Shown in pieces: positions 1 through 8,800 of a stretch of 64,000 bases of DNA. The DNA is taken from contig JAFYNH010000037.1 in assembly GCA_017549815.1 (NCBI GenBank), positions 1-64,000 of the forward strand, written 5' to 3'. The translations under genes were made by a program, and so were the position numbers. Every line of letters starts with the position of its first letter. Position 1 is the stretch's first letter. Source of the DNA: Selenomonadaceae bacterium (GTDB lineage Bacteria; Bacillota; Negativicutes; Selenomonadales; Selenomonadaceae). The notes under the pieces were generated by a model. The model did not search any database and was not told the origin of the DNA. It saw nothing but the letters and a program-made list of their open reading frames with translations.

Positions 1-1962
1 AAAGTCAACGGCGTTAAGTCTGCGAACGGGTTAAAGCTCAACAGCAGAGTCGTCACCGTTCCGAAAGCGGCTCTTAATCAAAAGACTGTAACAGTCAGCG
101 ACGGATATACTTTAAAGCTCGGCGGAGGTGTTGCGACGCCTAAAACAGCTTCGGCAGATTGGGTTCATAGCGGCACGACTGCAACTTATAAAAGTTCCTC
201 GACAAGCGCGGGCTATTCCACTTCAAGCGACGGCAAGTCAATCACTTATTCGCCAGCAACAGCTTCTTCGACCCTTGCGACAATCACGGGCGTTAAAACT
301 GATTTTAATCCTACGCCGACAAACAAAGTCATCACGCTGAAGAAAGCAAATTTGAGCGGGAGCAAAGTGACAGTCAGCGGCAGTTACGAATTTAAATTTG
401 CGTCGGGCAATTACAACGATACTTCGATTGTCGGCAGTAAGAATAAAGATTCAATAACGAGTAACGGTTCCAATCTCTCCATAAAAGGCGGCAAGGGCAA
501 TGATTTAATCAGCCTAAGCTCCGACGCGAAAAACAACGTCATTGTCTATAACAGCGGCGACGGAAACGATACCATTTATGGCTTAGACGACAACGATACC
601 CTCAAGATTGCTAAAGGCACGGCGAGCGTTACAACCAAAGGCAACGACGTTATTTTTATAGTCGGCAATGGCAAAATTACGGTCAAGGGTGGCGTCGGCA
701 AAACTATCAATTACGTTGACAAAAACGGCGAGAATACTTATCCCAAATCAAAGATTGCTACACTCACAGAAGGTTACGGCAAAAAAACTTACACAATGGG
801 TAACGAACTTCGCACGCTCGACGCTTCGGCAGTTCAACGCGATTTAGAAATTACCGGGAACAAGTTCGCAAATAAAATTACCGGCTCCGACCAAAACGAC
901 ACAATCAAAGGCGGCGAGGCTAACGACACACTTAAAGGCGGCAAAGGTTCTGACGTATTTGTTTATGCCAAAGGCGACGGTAATGATGTTATCACCGACT
1001 ATGCTGATGAGGATACGATTAAAATCAGTAGCGGCAAAGTCAGCAAAATTGTCACGAACGGCAACGATGTTATCTTCACGGTCGGCACGGGCAAACTTAC
1101 GGTAAAGAACGCCAAAAGCAAAGTTGTCACCTACATTGACGCGAAAGGCAAAACAAATTATTATCCCGCTCCAAAAGATTCAGTTATAATCAACGGCGTC
1201 ACTGTTAAAATTTTGGAAGAGTATGAAAGCAAAACTTTTGATGTCGGCAATGTTAAAAACGGCAATAAAGTCGAGATGATAGACGCCGCATTGGTTTCAC
1301 ATGATTTGAAAATAATCGGTAATGCACAAGCGAATGTGATACTAGGCGGTTTTGGCGATGATACGATAATCGGCGGAAAGAATAACGACACTTTGCAAGG
1401 CGGCGACGGCTCAAATGTTTTCGTCTACAAGAACGGCGACGGCAACGACGTTATTAACGAATACAACATTGGCGACAAAATTAGTCTGGCGTCGGGCGCG
1501 GTAAGTTCTTCGTCGGTTAAAGGCTTGGATGACGTGGTTTTAAAGGTCGGCAGTAACAAAATCACGCTCAAAAACGGCGTCAATAAAATTGTTACGGTCG
1601 TTGACAAAAACGGCAACAATAGAATCATTGGCGGAACGAAAGATGACAACATAAAAGGCGATAAGGGCGCAGATACCTTGCAAGGCGGAAAGGGTAATGA
1701 CAGCCTTTGGGGCAATGCAGGAGCCGATACTTTCATTTATTCTAACGGTGACGGCAAAGATACGATTTTTGACTATGAAAGCGGCGACCTCCTCCAGATT
1801 GTCGGCGGCTCTTTCAGTAAGTCTTCCTACAAAGAAGGAACACTTACGCTTACTGTCGGCAAAGGTTCAATCATTATGAAAGATGTTACCACTTCGACCG
1901 ACTTCAACATTAACGGCGATTCATACAAAATCAGCGGCAAAAAATTGGTTTCTAATTCCTAG
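1..1962 (+). CDS. RTX-like calcium-binding repeat surface protein, 5' end outside window
   Basis: The frame is open from base 1 to a TAG at 1960-1962, giving 653 residues with the N terminus missing; the TTG near 352 is an internal codon, not a real start. From about residue 155 it carries RTX-type nonapeptides (GGKGND, GGEAND, GGKGSD, GGDGSN, GGKGND). They are embedded in a repeating module of about 130 residues: a 'LDASAVQRDLEITGN' strand, the nonapeptides, 'DVFVYAKGDGNDVITDY', then 'VIFTVGTGKLTVKNA'. Such repeats bind Ca2+ outside the cell in RTX proteins. The first 115 residues are Ser/Thr-rich without GGxGxD. The C terminus (INGDSYKISGKKL) matches the tail of the remnant at 28155-28483. 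The last codons and stop lie in a heptad repeat. The protein is probably a surface or secreted adhesin; its exact role is unknown. Confidence 0.85.
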   Translation, partial: KVNGVKSANGLKLNSRVVTVPKAALNQKTVTVSDGYTLKLGGGVATPKTASADWVHSGTTATYKSSSTSAGYSTSSDGKSITYSPATASSTLATITGVKTDFNPTPTNKVITLKKANLSGSKVTVSGSYEFKFASGNYNDTSIVGSKNKDSITSNGSNLSIKGGKGNDLISLSSDAKNNVIVYNSGDGNDTIYGLDDNDTLKIAKGTASVTTKGNDVIFIVGNGKITVKGGVGKTINYVDKNGENTYPKSKIATLTEGYGKKTYTMGNELRTLDASAVQRDLEITGNKFANKITGSDQNDTIKGGEANDTLKGGKGSDVFVYAKGDGNDVITDYADEDTIKISSGKVSKIVTNGNDVIFTVGTGKLTVKNAKSKVVTYIDAKGKTNYYPAPKDSVIINGVTVKILEEYESKTFDVGNVKNGNKVEMIDAALVSHDLKIIGNAQANVILGGFGDDTIIGGKNNDTLQGGDGSNVFVYKNGDGNDVINEYNIGDKISLASGAVSSSSVKGLDDVVLKVGSNKITLKNGVNKIVTVVDKNGNNRIIGGTKDDNIKGDKGADTLQGGKGNDSLWGNAGADTFIYSNGDGKDTIFDYESGDLLQIVGGSFSKSSYKEGTLTLTVGKGSIIMKDVTTSTDFNINGDSYKISGKKLVSNS

Positions 1963-1972
1963 TTCCCAGTTT
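1952..1972 (+). repeat. Heptad repeat at gene 3' end (CTAATTC CTAGTTC CCAGTTT)
   Basis: Three 7-nt units in tandem cover the last codons and the TAG stop of the first gene. The same units recur at 4209-4236 and, on the other strand, at 23274-23406. Confidence 0.6.
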
Positions 1973-1983
1973 TTAAATAAAAA

Positions 1984-2018
1984 AAAATTTCCCCGTCAAA
2001 CGGCGGGGATTTTTTTAT
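1984..2018. terminator. Bidirectional rho-independent terminator
   Basis: A stem CCCCG(T) / (G)CGGGG with a short loop is flanked by an A-run on the left and a T-run on the right. It can therefore end both the plus-strand RTX-like gene and the convergent minus-strand rfbD. Confidence 0.8.
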
Positions 2019-2033
2019 TCAAAGCTCTGCGAA

Positions 2034-2876
2034 TTATTTCTTAAGCTCAACCAAATATCTTTTAAGGGCGTCTTGCCAATCGGGAAGCCGATTAAAGCCC
2101 GCCTCGTCTAAAGATTTTTTACTAAGCCGCGAATTAAACGGTCTCCGCGCAGGTGTCGGATATTCAATCGTCGGTATGCCGTCAACTTCAATATCAAGTC
2201 CCGCTTGCTTGAAAATTTCCCGCGCAAAATCCGACCACGAACAAAAGCCCTCGTTGCTCGCGTGATAAGTGCCATATTTCTCGGTCTCAGCCATGTCCGC
2301 CAAAAGTTTTGCCAAGTCAACTGTGTAAGTCGGACTGCCAAATTGGTCGTTGATGACGTTGATTTTCTTGCGCGTCTCGGCAAGGCGGAGCATCGTCTTA
2401 ATAAAGTTGTTCCCGTTAATGCCGAAAACCCAGCTCGTGCGAACGATAAAATGTTTTTCGACAATCGCAGTAACGGCGTCTTCGCCCAAAAGTTTGCTAC
2501 GCCCGTAAATGTTGACTGGCTTTTTCTCATCGTCCACTTCGTAGGGCGTATGACCGTCGCCGCCGAAGACGTAATCGGTACTGATATAAATCATCTTCGC
2601 GCCAACGTCGCGGCAAGCCTCAGCAACCCAGCGAGTCCCGAAACCGTTTACCGTCAAGGCAAGCTCCTGCTCACTCTCTGCCTTATCGACCGCCGTATAA
2701 GCCGCGCAGTGAATCACTATGTCGGGCTTTTTAGCCAAAATAAAATCTTTCGCGCCCGCTTCAGTCGTCAATTCTAATTCCTCAAGCGACGGCGCAATAA
2801 ATTCTTTGCCGCGTTTTTTAAGCTCCTTAGCAAGGTCGTAGCCGAGTTGTCCGAGAATGCCTGTGATTAAAATCAT
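2034..2876 (-). CDS. rfbD: dTDP-4-dehydrorhamnose reductase
   Basis: This 280-residue protein belongs to the RmlD/RfbD short-chain-dehydrogenase family, which makes dTDP-L-rhamnose from dTDP-4-keto-rhamnose with NAD(P)H for cell-surface polysaccharide. The N terminus has the Rossmann signature GILGQLGYDL (residues 5-14). A 'YISTDYVFGGDG' block supplies the catalytic Thr/Ser region, and 'YGRSKLLGE' supplies Tyr-x3-Lys. The length is typical of the family. A GGAGG-type site lies about 10 nt upstream of the ATG. No other rhamnose genes (rfbA, B, C) are next to it, so it stands alone here. It converges on the RTX-like gene across a shared terminator and diverges from the cobalamin genes. Confidence 0.92.
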   Translation of the reverse strand: MILITGILGQLGYDLAKELKKRGKEFIAPSLEELELTTEAGAKDFILAKKPDIVIHCAAYTAVDKAESEQELALTVNGFGTRWVAEACRDVGAKMIYISTDYVFGGDGHTPYEVDDEKKPVNIYGRSKLLGEDAVTAIVEKHFIVRTSWVFGINGNNFIKTMLRLAETRKKINVINDQFGSPTYTVDLAKLLADMAETEKYGTYHASNEGFCSWSDFAREIFKQAGLDIEVDGIPTIEYPTPARRPFNSRLSKKSLDEAGFNRLPDWQDALKRYLVELKK

Positions 2877-2916
2877 TATATAAATTCCTCCTTTGATTCA
2901 AGCCCTATTCGACGTG

Positions 2917-2945
2917 TTGAAAATTTTACCTGCACTTGATATATT
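2917..2945 (+). promoter_or_regulatory. SigmaA-like promoter for cbiC-cbiA
   Basis: TTGAAA (2917-2922), a 17-bp spacer and TATATT (2940-2945) lie about 30 bp upstream of the cbiC start. The whole rfbD-cbiC gap is only 100 bp, too short for a cobalamin riboswitch. Confidence 0.6.
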
Positions 2946-2976
2946 TTAAGCAACAACACTGAAGGGAGCGATTTTT

Positions 2977-3621
2977 ATGTTCATGACAAAACCAATGGAA
3001 ATTGAGGATCGCAGTATGGAAATAATCGCGCCGCATTTGGAAGGACTTTCGCTGACGGAGGACGAGAAAAAAATTTGCTCGCGGATAATTCATGCGTCGG
3101 GCGATGTGAGTTACGCGCCGATAGTCAAGATTCACCCCGAAGCGATAGCGACGATTAAGGCGGCACTTCTGCGCGGAGCGAATATTTTTACTGATGTAGA
3201 AATGGTTCGGCGCGGGATAAGCATTCGGACGTTCACGAAATTTGGCGGCGAAATTTTTTGCAAGGTCTCTGACGTTGACGTTCGGGAATTTGCAAAGCGC
3301 GAGGGCATTACTCGTTCAATGGCGGCAATGCGGATTTTTGGTAAGCGGCTTAATGGCGAACTTGTGGCTATCGGAAATGCGCCGACTGCTTTGTTTGAAG
3401 TGTTGCGTCTGGTTCGCGAAGAAAATATTCGTCCCGCCGCGATAATTGGAGTTCCCGTCGGATTTGTAGGCGCGGCGCAGTCTAAAGCGGAGCTTATCGC
3501 GCAAAAAGAAATTCCCTATATAACGGTCGAGGGAACAAAGGGCGGCTCGTCTATAGCGGTTGCGGCGATTAATGCAATTCTTTACATGTTGGACAATACG
3601 CGGGGTTTCAATGAAAAATAA
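2977..3621 (+). CDS. cbiC: Precorrin-8X / cobalt-precorrin-8 methylmutase
   Basis: This 214-residue CbiC/CobH-family enzyme moves a methyl group from C-11 to C-12 of the corrin ring, giving hydrogenobyrinic or cobyrinic acid. Family marks are 'IIHASGDVSY' near residues 44-53, whose His is the catalytic acid in the family. 'GANIFTDVEMVRRGI' and the C-terminal 'IIGVPVGFVGAAQSK' are also present. The length is normal. An AAGGGAG site precedes the ATG; a second ATG two codons later is also possible. The next gene, cbiA, starts inside its last codons (11-bp overlap), so the two are translationally coupled. The other cobalamin genes must lie elsewhere. Confidence 0.93.
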   Translation: MFMTKPMEIEDRSMEIIAPHLEGLSLTEDEKKICSRIIHASGDVSYAPIVKIHPEAIATIKAALLRGANIFTDVEMVRRGISIRTFTKFGGEIFCKVSDVDVREFAKREGITRSMAAMRIFGKRLNGELVAIGNAPTALFEVLRLVREENIRPAAIIGVPVGFVGAAQSKAELIAQKEIPYITVEGTKGGSSIAVAAINAILYMLDNTRGFNEK

Positions 3622-5002
3622 TTTTCCGAGGTTAATAATCGCGGCGACGCAGAGCGGCTCTGGTAAGACGACGATAACGGCGGGATTGTTAGCGGCTTTA
3701 AAAAATCGCGGGCTTAACGTTCAGCCTTACAAGGTCGGACCGGATTATATCGATACGGGCTGGCACGAATTAGCAAGCGGGAAAATTTCTCACAACTTGG
3801 ACAGCTGGCTTGTCGGCAAGGATAAGCTTAAAGAAATTTTTATCGAGACTGCAACCCGCGCAGATATTTCTATTATCGAAGGCGTCATGGGGCTTTACGA
3901 CGGCGGGCGCGGCGGAATTTCTTCGACGGCTGAAATTTCAAAGCTCCTTGATGCGCCTGTTATTTTGGTTATCGACGCCAAAAGCATGGGGACTTCGGCG
4001 GCGGCAGTTGCTTTGGGCTTTAGGGAATTTGATAAGACAATAAATTTTGCGGGCGTGATTTTAAATCGGCTCGGCTCTGATTCGCATAAAAAAATGATTA
4101 TCGACGCGCTGGATAAACTCGGCATAAAATGTTTTGGCGCGATTAAACGCAATGACGAATTCATTTTGCCCGAACGACATTTGGGACTTATACCGACAAC
4201 AGAAATCACTAGTTCCCAGTTCCCAGTTCCTAGTTCCTTAGTAAAAATCTGCGCGGCGGTCGAGGAGCAAATTGACGTTGACGCCCTTATAAGTCTTGCA
4301 AAAAATTCTTTACTGCTTGAAAAAATCCCTTACACCCGACCCCTTACCCCTGACATCTTAAAAATCGCTGTAGCGAAAGACGAGTCATTTAATTTTTATT
4401 ACAAAGAGAGCTTAAAAGTTTTGGAAAAGCTCGGCGCGGAAATAATTTTCTTCAGCCCGCTCAATGATGAAACTTTGCCCGAAAATATTTGCGGATTGAT
4501 AATCGGCGGCGGTTTCCCCGAAATGTTCGCGGCGCGTCTTGAACAAAATAAAAGTCTCCGCGCAGATATTTTTAACGCGGCTGAAAAGGGCTTACCGATT
4601 TTCGCGGAATGCGGCGGCTTTATGTACCTGATGAAAAGTTTGACGGACTTCGACGGCAAAAGCTTTGAAATGTGCGGCGTTCTTGACGGCTCGGCTACTA
4701 TGACGAATAAACTTCAGACTGTCGGCTACGTCGAGGCGGAAATTTTAAACGACTGTGTGATTGGCAAGGCGGGCGATAAAATTCGGGCGCATGAATTTCA
4801 TTTTTCAAAGGAGCTTGAGACTTCGGGCGAAAAGATTTTCAAATGCAAACGCATGAGGACGGGCAAGGAATATCTCGCGGGCATGGCGAAAAAGAATATC
4901 GTCGCATCGTATTTGCATATTCACTTCGCGGGCTGTCCGAACGCGGCTAAAAATTTCTTCGACGCTTGCAAAGATTTTGGAGGTGTTTTTAATGGCAACT
5001 GA
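3611..5002 (+). CDS. cbiA: Cobyrinate a,c-diamide synthase
   Basis: This 463-residue CbiA/CobB amidates carboxylates a and c of cobyrinic acid using ATP and glutamine. The N-terminal P-loop-like synthetase domain has QSGSGKTT (residues 14-21) and 'GVMGLYDG'. The C-terminal class I glutamine amidotransferase has 'GGGFPEMFA' and the nucleophile Cys in 'AECGGFMY' (about residue 334), with the catalytic His in 'SYLHIHFAG'. The ATG at 3611 overlaps the cbiC stop, the usual arrangement. Between the two domains, about residues 200-210 (TSSQFPVPSSLV) are encoded by a heptad repeat array (4209-4236). This is an in-frame insertion into the linker, and the gene otherwise looks intact. Confidence 0.93.
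   Translation: MKNNFPRLIIAATQSGSGKTTITAGLLAALKNRGLNVQPYKVGPDYIDTGWHELASGKISHNLDSWLVGKDKLKEIFIETATRADISIIEGVMGLYDGGRGGISSTAEISKLLDAPVILVIDAKSMGTSAAAVALGFREFDKTINFAGVILNRLGSDSHKKMIIDALDKLGIKCFGAIKRNDEFILPERHLGLIPTTEITSSQFPVPSSLVKICAAVEEQIDVDALISLAKNSLLLEKIPYTRPLTPDILKIAVAKDESFNFYYKESLKVLEKLGAEIIFFSPLNDETLPENICGLIIGGGFPEMFAARLEQNKSLRADIFNAAEKGLPIFAECGGFMYLMKSLTDFDGKSFEMCGVLDGSATMTNKLQTVGYVEAEILNDCVIGKAGDKIRAHEFHFSKELETSGEKIFKCKRMRTGKEYLAGMAKKNIVASYLHIHFAGCPNAAKNFFDACKDFGGVFNGN
4209..4236 (+). repeat. In-frame heptad repeat array inside cbiA
   Basis: Four exact-period 7-nt units (CTAGTTC, CCAGTTC, CCAGTTC, CTAGTTC) encode part of the linker between the two CbiA domains. They are the same sequence family as the arrays at 1952-1972 and 23274-23406. 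Confidence 0.7.
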
Positions 5003-5579
5003 AATTATCAACGACAGATTGTTTTATCAATCCTATGAAATTATCGGAGGGGAAAAATTTATGTCACCTGCGCCAAATCTCGACCACAGCGATATTATTT
5101 TCAAGCTTGCTTACACTATCGGCGGATACTTGATTGAACACAAGAGCGGTTATGTTTACACAGACAATGCCGACGTTCACTTTTCTGACGGAAGTCTTTA
5201 TAAGCCCGATTTGTGCGTTGTCTTGAAATCGAATGAAAAGATTCTTGCCGGACGCAAAGCTATTTACGGCGCACCCGATATGGTCGTTGAAGTTCTTTCG
5301 TATTCGACACGCAAGAAAGATTTAACCGTTAAAAAAGATACTTACGAGGCTCAAGGCGTGCGTGAATATTGGATTATCGACCCACGAGCTAAAAGCGTTT
5401 CGGTTTATCTTCTGCAAGACGGCAAATATTTTTTGGACGATACCTATATTCTTTTGAACGAGGAAGATTTGAAACTGCTTGACGACGAGGAGAAAGCCGA
5501 CGTTAAACACGAAGTGCCCGTTTCGATTTTGGAGGGCTTAAACATTCCGCTTGAATTTATTTTCAGTTGGGGCTATTGA
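4992..5579 (+). CDS. Uma2-family (DUF820) PD-(D/E)xK nuclease-fold protein
   Basis: This 195-residue protein shows the Uma2/DUF820 pattern: 'SPAPNLDHSDI' near the start, the acidic 'YKPDLCVV', then 'DMVVEVLSYSTRKKD', 'KKDTYEAQGVREYWIIDP' and a Val/Tyr-rich end. The D...ExL/ExK-type residues fit a PD-(D/E)xK fold. The biological role of the family is not established. The ATG at 4992 is chosen because GGAGGT lies 7 nt upstream; it overlaps the end of cbiA by 11 bp. It is followed after 19 bp by the RTX-like gene, so it may be cotranscribed with both neighbours. Nothing ties it to cobalamin synthesis. Confidence 0.85.
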   Translation: MATEIINDRLFYQSYEIIGGEKFMSPAPNLDHSDIIFKLAYTIGGYLIEHKSGYVYTDNADVHFSDGSLYKPDLCVVLKSNEKILAGRKAIYGAPDMVVEVLSYSTRKKDLTVKKDTYEAQGVREYWIIDPRAKSVSVYLLQDGKYFLDDTYILLNEEDLKLLDDEEKADVKHEVPVSILEGLNIPLEFIFSWGY

Positions 5580-5598
5580 GAATGGAAGGAGGTTTTTT

Positions 5599-8500
5599 AT
5601 GGCTATAATTAATTATGATAAGGATAATAAACTTTTGAGCGGAACAAACGGTGATGATACTATTAAAAATGGCGGCTACTGGCACGGTTATTGGTATGGA
5701 GGCGGTTCGTATGTCACAATAAATGGCAAAGCAGGTAATGATTCAATTTATAACGGTGATGACGCTTACGATTCATATATAAATGGTGGTTCGGGTAATG
5801 ATTTCATTAACAACGACGGTGCCGAAAGTACGATAATCGGCGGCTCTGGCAACGATTCAATTCATAATAGCATGGCAGGAGAAAATTTATTTATAAACGG
5901 CGGCTCTGGTAAAGATTCTATAGAAAACTACGGTGATGGAGTCATAATAATCGGCGGAATCGGTAATGATATTATTTGCAATGGTTATGACATAGAGAAT
6001 GATAATTACTATGATGGTAGTGAAAATGTTCTTTTCAAATACAGTTCAGGAGATGGAAACGATATTATTTACGGCTTTAAAGCAGATTCGACGCTTTCAA
6101 TCAGCGGCGGCTCCTATTCGAGCAAAAAAAGCGGCGATGACATAATTGTCACGGTCGGCGACGGAAAAATTTCATTAATCGGCGCGGCGACTCTTTCTAG
6201 CGTCAATATCATTGGCACTAAAGGCAGTTCGGACAATGCGACGCTCCTAACCGTCACGGACTCGACAAAATCGCCTTTAACCGTCGGCTCGGCTGTTAAA
6301 ACTGTCAATGCCACTGCGCGAACTAAGGCGATTAAGATTACGGGCAACAAACTCGCAAATTCAATCGTAGGCGGCAAAGGCGCGGATACTTTAAACGGCG
6401 GCAAAGGAAATGACACGCTCACGGGCGGAGACGGCAACGACATTTTTATTTACAGCGCGGGCAACGATTTAATCACCGACTACGCGACGGGCGACAAGAT
6501 TTCTATCAGCTCGGCAATTTCAAAGGCGACGGTCAGCGGCAATGATGTTGTCTTCACAATCGGCAGTGGCAAGCTCACCGTCAAGGGCGGCAAGCAGAAA
6601 ACTTTGACGCTGATTAACTCGGCGGGCGTGGAAAGTCAGACGGTTATCGGAGCCGCGACAACTTCAACACTCCTCACTGTCACCAACTCGACAAGCTCAC
6701 CTGTAACCGTCGGCTCGGCTGTTAAAACTATTAACGCCTCGTCGCGTACAAAAGCCGTACAAATTACGGGCAATAAGCTCGCGAATTCAATCAATGGCGG
6801 CTCGAAAAATGATTCACTTTATGGCAGCAATGGTAACGACACGATTCTTGGCAACGCGGGAAATGATAAGCTCTACGGACAAAACGGCAACGACCTTTTG
6901 AAAGGCGGCGTGGGTAATGATTCACTCGCGGGAGGCGCAGGTAACGATACGCTCACGGGCGGAGATGGCAACGACGTTTTCATTTACAGCGCGGGCAACG
7001 ATTTAATAACCGACTTTGCGGTGGGCGACACGTTGAGCATTTCCTCTGGCACGGTCAGCGAAGTTACGGCGAGCGGCGACAATCTTATCTTCACAATCGG
7101 CAAAGGCAAAATTACGGTCAAGGGCGGCGCAAATGAGACTGTAACCTACTACGACAGCGACGGCGAGCACATCTACCCCAACACTGATACAAGCTCCGAA
7201 GTCAGCATCAGCAGTAAGACAATTAAACTTCTGGAAGACTACACGGAAGAAAGTTTTAACGTCGACGATTACGGCAAGACGCTACAAAATATCGACGCCT
7301 CAGGAGTTTTGCTCGACATGGAAATTACGGGCAACAAGCTCCGCAATAGCATACTTGGCGGCGCGAACAACGAGACTTTGATTGGCGGCAAGGGTAACGA
7401 CATTTTAACCGGCGGCGACGGCGCAGACGTTTTTGTCTACAGCATGGGCGACGGTCAAGACACTATCAACGATTACAACGCCGACGACCTTATCAGCATT
7501 GGGGCGGGCACGATAAGCGATATTTCGGTCAGCGGCAAGGACGTTATCTTTAAGGTCGGGAGCGGCAAAATCACCGTAAAGAACGCTAAGAATAAAGTAA
7601 TTTCCTACATCGACGCGAACGGCAACCCCGCCACTTATCCGCAGACCGTCATCATCAGCGGCACGACCGCAAGACTTACCGAATCTTACATGAACGACAG
7701 TTTCAACGCCGCCGATTACAACAGTTCGTTAAGGACGATTGACGCGACGGCTGTCCTTCATGACGTGGAAATTATCGGTAACAAGCTCGCCAATTCTATT
7801 ATCGGCAGTGAAAACAACGAGACGATAAGTGGCGGCAAAGGTAACGACACGCTCACGGGCGGCGAAGGCTCTGACATTTTTCTTTATGCCAAAGGAGACG
7901 GCAACGACGTTATCACCGACTACGCGGAGGAAGATAAAATTTCTATCGCGAGCGGCACAATCAGCACGATTAAAACGAGCGGCTCCAACGTCATTTTCAC
8001 CGTCGGTTCTAATAAAATTACGGTCGCAGGCGCGGCGTCCAAAACCGTCACTTACATTGACAAGGACGGCAAGATAAAATATTTTCCGAAGAAACCTTCT
8101 TCCGATATTATCTTGACGGACAACAAGACGACGGCAATCCTGCGCGAGACTTACAGCGATTCAACATACACTGCTAAAAATTCGATTGAGAAAATAGACG
8201 CTTTCGCTGTTCAACACAATCTTTCTATCACGGGCAACGGCAAGGCAAATGTCATACTCGGCGGCTATGGAGACGACACGATTTACGGCGGCAAGGGTAA
8301 TGATACGTTACAGGGTGGTTCAGGCTTTGATGTTTTCGTCTACGCGAATGGCGACGAAAAAGACTTAATTCTTGACTACAAAGAAGAGGATACTATTCAA
8401 ATTACAAAAGGCAAAGCGAAAGTTTCGACGAAGGGCGACGACGTTATCTTTACGATTGGTTCAGGCAAGATAACAGTTTTGGGCGCGGCTAATAAAACTG

Positions 8501-8694
8501 TCAGCTACATTGAGAGCGGCAAGACAAAAACTTATGGTTCCTCTGCCTTGTTCATTGTTGATGATAATGATTATGAACTCACTCCCAACTTAAGCACGAT
8601 AGTTCAAAACAAATCAGTCGATTATTCTTTCTTAAACACTTCAACTGAATTCACCAGAGAAAATAATTTAATCGCATACGCTAAGGAAAAATAA
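5599..8694 (+). CDS. Large RTX-like calcium-binding repeat protein
   Basis: This 1031-residue protein lacks a Sec signal peptide (N terminus MAIINYDKDNKLLSG). The first 190 residues hold divergent GGSGND units spaced by short strands. The rest consists of about six modules of 110-140 residues, each with a 'TGNKLANSI' strand, GGKGNDTL nonapeptides, a 'VFVYSxGDGxDxIxDY' block and a 'VIFTVGSGKITV' strand. Modules from about 7200 onward are close copies at DNA level. It is a paralogue of the partial gene at 1-1962 and of the C-terminal half of the 2512-residue protein at 33969. GGAAGGAGG precedes the ATG by 6 nt, which sets the start. The C-terminal 40 residues lack repeats. It is probably exported and surface-bound, with Ca2+ binding inferred from the nonapeptides. 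Confidence 0.85.
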   Translation: MAIINYDKDNKLLSGTNGDDTIKNGGYWHGYWYGGGSYVTINGKAGNDSIYNGDDAYDSYINGGSGNDFINNDGAESTIIGGSGNDSIHNSMAGENLFINGGSGKDSIENYGDGVIIIGGIGNDIICNGYDIENDNYYDGSENVLFKYSSGDGNDIIYGFKADSTLSISGGSYSSKKSGDDIIVTVGDGKISLIGAATLSSVNIIGTKGSSDNATLLTVTDSTKSPLTVGSAVKTVNATARTKAIKITGNKLANSIVGGKGADTLNGGKGNDTLTGGDGNDIFIYSAGNDLITDYATGDKISISSAISKATVSGNDVVFTIGSGKLTVKGGKQKTLTLINSAGVESQTVIGAATTSTLLTVTNSTSSPVTVGSAVKTINASSRTKAVQITGNKLANSINGGSKNDSLYGSNGNDTILGNAGNDKLYGQNGNDLLKGGVGNDSLAGGAGNDTLTGGDGNDVFIYSAGNDLITDFAVGDTLSISSGTVSEVTASGDNLIFTIGKGKITVKGGANETVTYYDSDGEHIYPNTDTSSEVSISSKTIKLLEDYTEESFNVDDYGKTLQNIDASGVLLDMEITGNKLRNSILGGANNETLIGGKGNDILTGGDGADVFVYSMGDGQDTINDYNADDLISIGAGTISDISVSGKDVIFKVGSGKITVKNAKNKVISYIDANGNPATYPQTVIISGTTARLTESYMNDSFNAADYNSSLRTIDATAVLHDVEIIGNKLANSIIGSENNETISGGKGNDTLTGGEGSDIFLYAKGDGNDVITDYAEEDKISIASGTISTIKTSGSNVIFTVGSNKITVAGAASKTVTYIDKDGKIKYFPKKPSSDIILTDNKTTAILRETYSDSTYTAKNSIEKIDAFAVQHNLSITGNGKANVILGGYGDDTIYGGKGNDTLQGGSGFDVFVYANGDEKDLILDYKEEDTIQITKGKAKVSTKGDDVIFTIGSGKITVLGAANKTVSYIESGKTKTYGSSALFIVDDNDYELTPNLSTIVQNKSVDYSFLNTSTEFTRENNLIAYAKEK
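7204..8540 (+). repeat. Three tandem super-repeats of about 0.42-0.45 kb
   Basis: Segments of about 410-450 bp beginning near 7204, 7650 and 8105 each encode the same order: 'xTESYxxxSFNAxDY', 'IDAxAVxHDxEIxGNKLAN', nonapeptides, 'VFVYxxGDGxD', 'VIFTVGSxKITV' and 'TYIDxDGK'. The partial gene at 1-1962 has the same unit near 760-1175 and 1180-1590. Such copies can recombine. Confidence 0.65.
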
Positions 8695-8713
8695 ATCTGC
8701 GCGGGAGGAAAAA

Positions 8714-8748
8714 GCAGTCGCAAAAATTTTGGCGGCTGTCTTTTTTTC
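8714..8748 (+). terminator. Rho-independent terminator of the RTX-like gene
   Basis: An 8-bp stem GCAGTCGC / GCGGCTGT (two G-T pairs) with an A/T loop is followed by a run of seven T. Confidence 0.7.
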
Positions 8749-8763
8749 GCTCAAAAAATATCT

Positions 8764-8769
8764 TATAAT
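8764..8769 (+). promoter_or_regulatory. Possible -10 element for hom-thrB
   Basis: TATAAT lies 32 bp before the hom start and just after the upstream terminator. No good -35 hexamer stands at the usual distance, so this is tentative. Confidence 0.35.
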
Positions 8770-8800
8770 ACCAAGAAACTTTTCAAGGAGGAAAGATTTT

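Noticed and set aside
1161..1736. Long open frames antiparallel to the RTX-like gene
   Set aside because: They are hydrophobic/Pro-Ser-rich mirror frames produced by the repeated GGxGxD codons, without ribosome sites.
2877..2976. Cobalamin riboswitch before cbiC
   Set aside because: The gap is 100 bp and already holds a promoter and two ribosome sites; no B12-box was seen.
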